A DNA stretch of 10,606 nt from Anaerolineae bacterium. GTDB taxonomy: Bacteria > Chloroflexota > Anaerolineae > UBA1429. Of the stretch, positions 8,316 to 10,606 are shown piece after piece. Positions within the stretch are counted from its first letter, which is position 1. Each line of letters starts with the position of its first letter. The stretch covers positions 1 through 10,606 of the forward strand of contig JAFGLK010000344.1 in the NCBI GenBank assembly GCA_016928125.1, written 5' to 3'. The notes under the pieces were generated by a model. That model did no database searches. It had not been told where the DNA came from and saw nothing but the letters and a program-made list of their open reading frames with translations. The translations under genes were made by a program, and so were the position numbers.

Positions 8316-8487
8316 AAGCGAGCAGCGCCCTTCCTTGGGCGGCTGCGGACTGATCGCCGAGATGAGCTGCGGCTCAAAGGCGAGGACTACCAGCAGAGAT
8401 ACGGTGGCCCATCCGCATTTTTTATCATTTTTCTCCATTGTAGCGTCTCTATGATACTTGCTTCAGCTCACTGATATATTGTTTGAC

Positions 8488-8510
8488 GCTGTCCAGCCTG
8501 ACTTGACAGC
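8488..8510 (+). promoter_or_regulatory. Inverted repeat overlapping the -35 box, possible operator
   Basis: GCTGTC (8488-8493) is an exact inverted copy of GACAGC (8505-8510), with 11 bases between. The right half overlaps the -35 box TTGACA (8503-8508). The position fits a repressor site for the transporter operon, but a 6-bp dyad can occur by chance and I do not recognise it as the site of a known regulator. Confidence 0.3.
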
Positions 8511-8531
8511 CCCGCCCGACGGTGTTATGAT
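8503..8531 (+). promoter_or_regulatory. Near-consensus sigma70 promoter of the transporter operon
   Basis: TTGACA (8503-8508, all six consensus bases) is followed after exactly 17 bases by TATGAT (8526-8531, five of six). Transcription would begin near 8538-8540, leaving a leader of about 300 nt before the start codon at 8837. This is the best promoter match I found in the window. Confidence 0.72.
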
Positions 8532-8554
8532 CCCCGGCACAAGAGATGCCGGGG
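8532..8554 (+). promoter_or_regulatory. Perfect hairpin spanning the predicted transcription start
   Basis: CCCCGGCA (8532-8539) and TGCCGGGG (8547-8554) form a perfect 8-bp stem with the 7-base loop CAAGAGA. It begins one base after the -10 box, so it covers the predicted start site. If transcription starts at or before 8532 it would be a 5'-terminal RNA hairpin, which often stabilises a transcript. Otherwise it is a palindromic DNA site placed where a repressor could act. Confidence 0.5.
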
Positions 8555-8836
8555 CCATCCTCACAACCCCGCGCCTCTTGTGGTGTTCTTTAGCATGCTG
8601 GATGTGGTCTCGGTGCAATGGGCATAGGCTGCTGGGGGTCCCTCTTGACGGGAGGGGGGCCTTGCGATAGGAGCCCCCGCACTGGATTCAGGCTGCATCC
8701 ACGCCCAGAGGTGGAGTAAGAAGATCAACTGAACCGGCGCTGTCCTTGTGAGCATGATCCGTGTCGATCGTGCAGGTGGCTGACTCGACTCGCCATGGAT
8801 ATGCGGGCACACGGACGGTCGCGCGAAAGGAGCAAC
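8539..8836 (+). other. Long structured 5' leader of the liv-type operon, possible cis-regulatory RNA
   Basis: The roughly 298-nt untranslated leader contains several further hairpins. CCCTC (8640-8644) can pair with GAGGG (8652-8656); GGGGGC (8655-8660) with GCCCCC (8673-8678); TCCAC (8698-8702) with GTGGA (8711-8715); and GCATGATC (8752-8759) with GATCGTGC (8766-8773, one G-U pair). The first two share bases 8655-8656 and so exclude each other, as in a switch. I compared it by eye with the TPP, cobalamin, FMN, glutamine, ZTP and guanidine-I motifs and did not recognise any. A regulatory role is inferred from length, structure and position only. Confidence 0.35.
8826..8832 (+). promoter_or_regulatory. 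Ribosome binding site for the solute-binding protein gene
   Basis: AAAGGAG lies 4 bases before ATG 8837. It decides for this start over the in-frame ATG at 8795, which has no such site and would place 14 charged residues ahead of the signal peptide. Confidence 0.8.
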
Positions 8837-10051
8837 ATGAGTCGTCGCGTCATCAGCAGCCTATTCCTCATTCTCGTCGCCCTCGCTCTCGTGGTCAGCT
8901 CTGTTGGGTGCGGAGCCAAGACCAAGAGCCCCACGACCTACAAGATCGGTTGGATTGGCGCCATCACCGGCGGTGCGGCCTTCCTGGGCGTGCCAGAGCG
9001 GGATGCTGCCGCCATGGTGCAGAAGGAGCTTGACGCCCAGGGCGGCATCAAGGGCCCCGACGGGGTCATGCATCCGGTCCAGATCATTATCATGGACTCG
9101 GAGAGCAAGCCTGACGTCACCATCACCGTGGCCAAGAAACTCATCGACGATGAGGGCGTGGTGGCCATCGTAGGCACCACGGCCAGCGGCACCAGCATGG
9201 CTCTTGTGCCCGTGATGATGGAGGCGGAGGTGCCCATGATCTCCATGGCCTCCAGCAGCGCCATCGTCAAGCCGGTGGCCGAGCGCAAGTGGATTTTCAA
9301 GACGGCCCAGAGCAATGAGCACACCGCGCCTTGGCAGGTGCGGTACTGCGCGGAAAAGGGCCTTACCAAGATCGCCAACTTTTACGTGGACGACGCCTAT
9401 GGCGAGGATGGCGCCGAAGGCGTCCGAGCGGCCGCTGCCGAGGCAGGGGTGGAGATCGTTCTGGAGGAGACCTTTGCCGCCGCCGACAAGGACATGACCG
9501 CCCAACTCACCAAGCTCAAGGCCAGCGACGCCCAGGCGCTCGTGGTGACTGCCATCCCGCCAGCGGCCGCGGTGATCAACATGCAGTTCCGCGAGATGGC
9601 CTTTGACATTCCCATCATCCACAACCACGGCATCGGCATGAAGCCGTTCATCTCCTTGGCTGGGGACAGCGCCGAAGGGGTGCTCTTCCCCATGGGCAAG
9701 CTGGTGGCGGCGGACGCCCTGCCAGACAGCGATCCTCAGAAGGCCGTCCTGAAAAAGTTCGTCAGCGACTTTGAGGCCAACTCGGAGGAGCCCGTCAGCA
9801 CCTTTGCCGGCCATTCATGGGACGCCCTCAATCTGGTCATCAAGGGCCTGGAGCAGCTTGAGAACGGCCTGACCCTCAAGGAGCAGCGCACCCAGTTGCG
9901 CGACACCATTGAGGGCATTCAGGGCTTTGCGGGCACGGGAGGCATCTTTAACCTGTCCGCTCAGGATCACGTGGGCCTGAGCCCTGACGACGTGGTGATG
10001 GCGCGCATCACCGGCGGCGACTGGGTCTACTACCCGCCTGAAGAGTGGTAA
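8837..10051 (+). CDS. livK: Branched-chain amino acid-type ABC transporter substrate-binding lipoprotein (LivJ/LivK family)
   Basis: This 404-aa exported lipoprotein is the ligand-capturing subunit of a Liv-type ABC importer (type I periplasmic binding fold, Peripla_BP_6). A signal peptide with two arginines, a hydrophobic core and the lipobox SVGC (Cys25, codon 8909-8911) anchors it on the outer face of the membrane. The mature domain opens with YKIGWIGAITGG, as usual for the family. GTTASGTS (113-120) and MASSSA (137-142) correspond to the loops that in this fold hold the ligand's carboxylate and amino groups, and DDAYGEDG (185-192) is the second-lobe segment that usually includes a ligand-contacting Tyr. 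The TAA at 10049-10051 is 10 bases before a LivH-like permease gene, so the two are co-transcribed, probably from the promoter at 8503-8531. Substrates of this family also include other amino acids, amides, urea and aromatic acids, so leucine/isoleucine/valine is only the default guess and the symbol is meant at family level. Confidence 0.9.
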   Translation: MSRRVISSLFLILVALALVVSSVGCGAKTKSPTTYKIGWIGAITGGAAFLGVPERDAAAMVQKELDAQGGIKGPDGVMHPVQIIIMDSESKPDVTITVAKKLIDDEGVVAIVGTTASGTSMALVPVMMEAEVPMISMASSSAIVKPVAERKWIFKTAQSNEHTAPWQVRYCAEKGLTKIANFYVDDAYGEDGAEGVRAAAAEAGVEIVLEETFAAADKDMTAQLTKLKASDAQALVVTAIPPAAAVINMQFREMAFDIPIIHNHGIGMKPFISLAGDSAEGVLFPMGKLVAADALPDSDPQKAVLKKFVSDFEANSEEPVSTFAGHSWDALNLVIKGLEQLENGLTLKEQRTQLRDTIEGIQGFAGTGGIFNLSAQDHVGLSPDDVVMARITGGDWVYYPPEEW

Positions 10052-10061
10052 GGCGTAGGTT

Positions 10062-10606
10062 ATGCCCGCATACGCTCTAAGCGATTACCTGCAATTCATC
10101 GCTTCGGGCATCAGCACGGGCAGCATCTACGTGCTCATCGCCCTGGGCCTGATCACCATCTACAATGTGACCGGGGTCATCAACCTGGCCCAGGGCGAGT
10201 TTGTCATGCTGGGGGCCATGCTGGCCGTGATGTTCAGCGGGCTGGGCCTGCCTCTGCTGCTCAGCGCGGCGCTAGCGGTGCTGTGTGCCATGGCCATCGG
10301 CGCACTGGTGCAGCGGGTGACCATTCATCCCGCCCGTCGCGCATCCGAGGTCAGCCTCATCATGATCACCATCGGGTCGTCCATCGCCATCCGGGGCCTG
10401 GCGCTGGCCGCCTGGGGCACCACGCCCTATGCCTTGCCTGATTTCACCGTCGGTGAGCCCCTCAACATCCTGGGGGCTGTGGTGAGTCGCCAACGTCTGT
10501 GGATCATGGGCACGGCCCTGGTCGTGCTCATTGTCCTCTTTGCCTACTTTGAGTTCACCCTCTCGGGCAAGGCGCTGCGCGCCTGCGCCATCAACCGCTA
10601 CACGGC
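10062..10606 (+). CDS. livH: Branched-chain amino acid-type ABC transporter permease (LivH family), 3' truncated by the window edge
   Basis: From ATG 10062 the frame stays open to the right edge (181 codons plus two bases), so the C-terminal part is missing; family members are about 290-300 aa. The product is strongly hydrophobic, with segments near 12-34, 47-60, 62-83, 97-118 and 146-164. It shows the LivH hallmark GVINLAQGEF (38-47) in the first third and the cytoplasmic segment SGKALRACAIN (168-178), the loop that in this family docks to the ATPase. AAGG (10050-10053), overlapping the preceding stop codon, lies 8 bases before the ATG and could be its ribosome binding site. The 10-base gap to the binding-protein gene indicates one operon. 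LivM and the ATPases LivG/LivF would be expected further right. The GKALRACAIN version, where many relatives read GRALRA, is a minor variation. Confidence 0.9.
   Translation, partial: MPAYALSDYLQFIASGISTGSIYVLIALGLITIYNVTGVINLAQGEFVMLGAMLAVMFSGLGLPLLLSAALAVLCAMAIGALVQRVTIHPARRASEVSLIMITIGSSIAIRGLALAAWGTTPYALPDFTVGEPLNILGAVVSRQRLWIMGTALVVLIVLFAYFEFTLSGKALRACAINRYT

Larger units (their letters stand above)
8238..8836. other. Divergent intergenic regulatory region of about 600 bases
   Basis: This stretch lies between the protease gene (reading left) and the solute-binding protein gene (reading right). It holds the leftward promoter (8287-8315), an AT-rich island (about 8415-8485) with T-runs unlike the rest of the window, a 6-bp inverted repeat over the rightward -35 box (8488-8510), the rightward promoter (8503-8531) and a long hairpin-rich leader (8539-8836). 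I found no tRNA, no recognisable mobile element end and no convincing additional protein gene. The part 8289-8438 is open in frame with the protease gene and could be coding if that gene starts further upstream. Confidence 0.7.

Noticed and set aside
8458..8670. A 70-codon + strand frame in the intergenic region
   Set aside because: Its first codon lies upstream of the predicted promoter. It has no ribosome binding site, and its sequence shows no protein-like features. Only the short frame from ATG 8602 could be translated from the operon mRNA.
8795..8836. Longer N-terminus for the LivK-like protein, starting at ATG 8795
   Set aside because: No ribosome binding site is present, and the charged extension would precede the signal peptide. 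ATG 8837 has AAAGGAG upstream.
8861..9814. A 317-codon - strand frame opposite livK
   Set aside because: It is again codon-aligned with a well-supported gene and has the same His/Gly/Asp-rich composition expected from reverse-complemented GC-rich codons; no domain is seen.
1..10606. Mobile elements, CRISPR arrays, tRNA or rRNA genes
   Set aside because: I saw no regularly spaced repeats, terminal inverted repeats with a transposase, tRNA arm motifs or rRNA-like sequence on either strand.

Overview
The window is a GC-rich, densely coded bacterial chromosome segment. It carries five protein genes, two of them cut by the window edges. High GC, a penicillin-binding protein 1C next to a very large alpha-2-macroglobulin-like lipoprotein, a CPBP membrane protease and a Liv-type uptake system together suggest an environmental bacterium. 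My best guess is a member of the Chloroflexota, but that is inference: the window holds no rRNA or other phylogenetic marker.

Layout. Positions 1-1235 (+) are the C-terminal part of a PBP1C-type peptidoglycan synthase (transpeptidase KTGT box plus the family's C-terminal domain). After 158 bases comes a giant A2M-family lipoprotein (1394-7393, +, 1999 aa). It has four Big_5-like Ig domains, the macroglobulin core and an intact C-I-E-Q thioester motif. A strong GC-rich hairpin (7432-7458) separates it from a convergent CPBP/CAAX-type intramembrane protease (7500-8237, -). A gene-free stretch of about 600 bases (8238-8836) holds two back-to-back sigma70-type promoters, both with 17-bp spacers. 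One reads left into the protease gene. The other reads right through a roughly 300-nt, hairpin-rich leader into a LivK-like solute-binding lipoprotein (8837-10051, +). A LivH-like permease gene (10062 to the edge, +) follows after 10 bases.

How the genes work together. The pbpC-A2M pair is a known bacterial linkage, interpreted as cell-wall repair coupled to trapping of attacking proteases at the cell surface. The livK-livH pair is the start of a branched-chain-amino-acid-type ABC transporter operon whose other permease and ATPase genes should lie to the right. The CPBP protease stands alone and nothing here ties it to either neighbour.

No mobile element, CRISPR array, tRNA or rRNA was seen. 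The most unusual items are the four-Ig-domain A2M lipoprotein, the long structured leader of the transporter operon with its well-formed promoter, and a promoter lying inside the apparent 5' part of the protease reading frame, which decides its start. I do not see clear evidence of a wholly new biological system.
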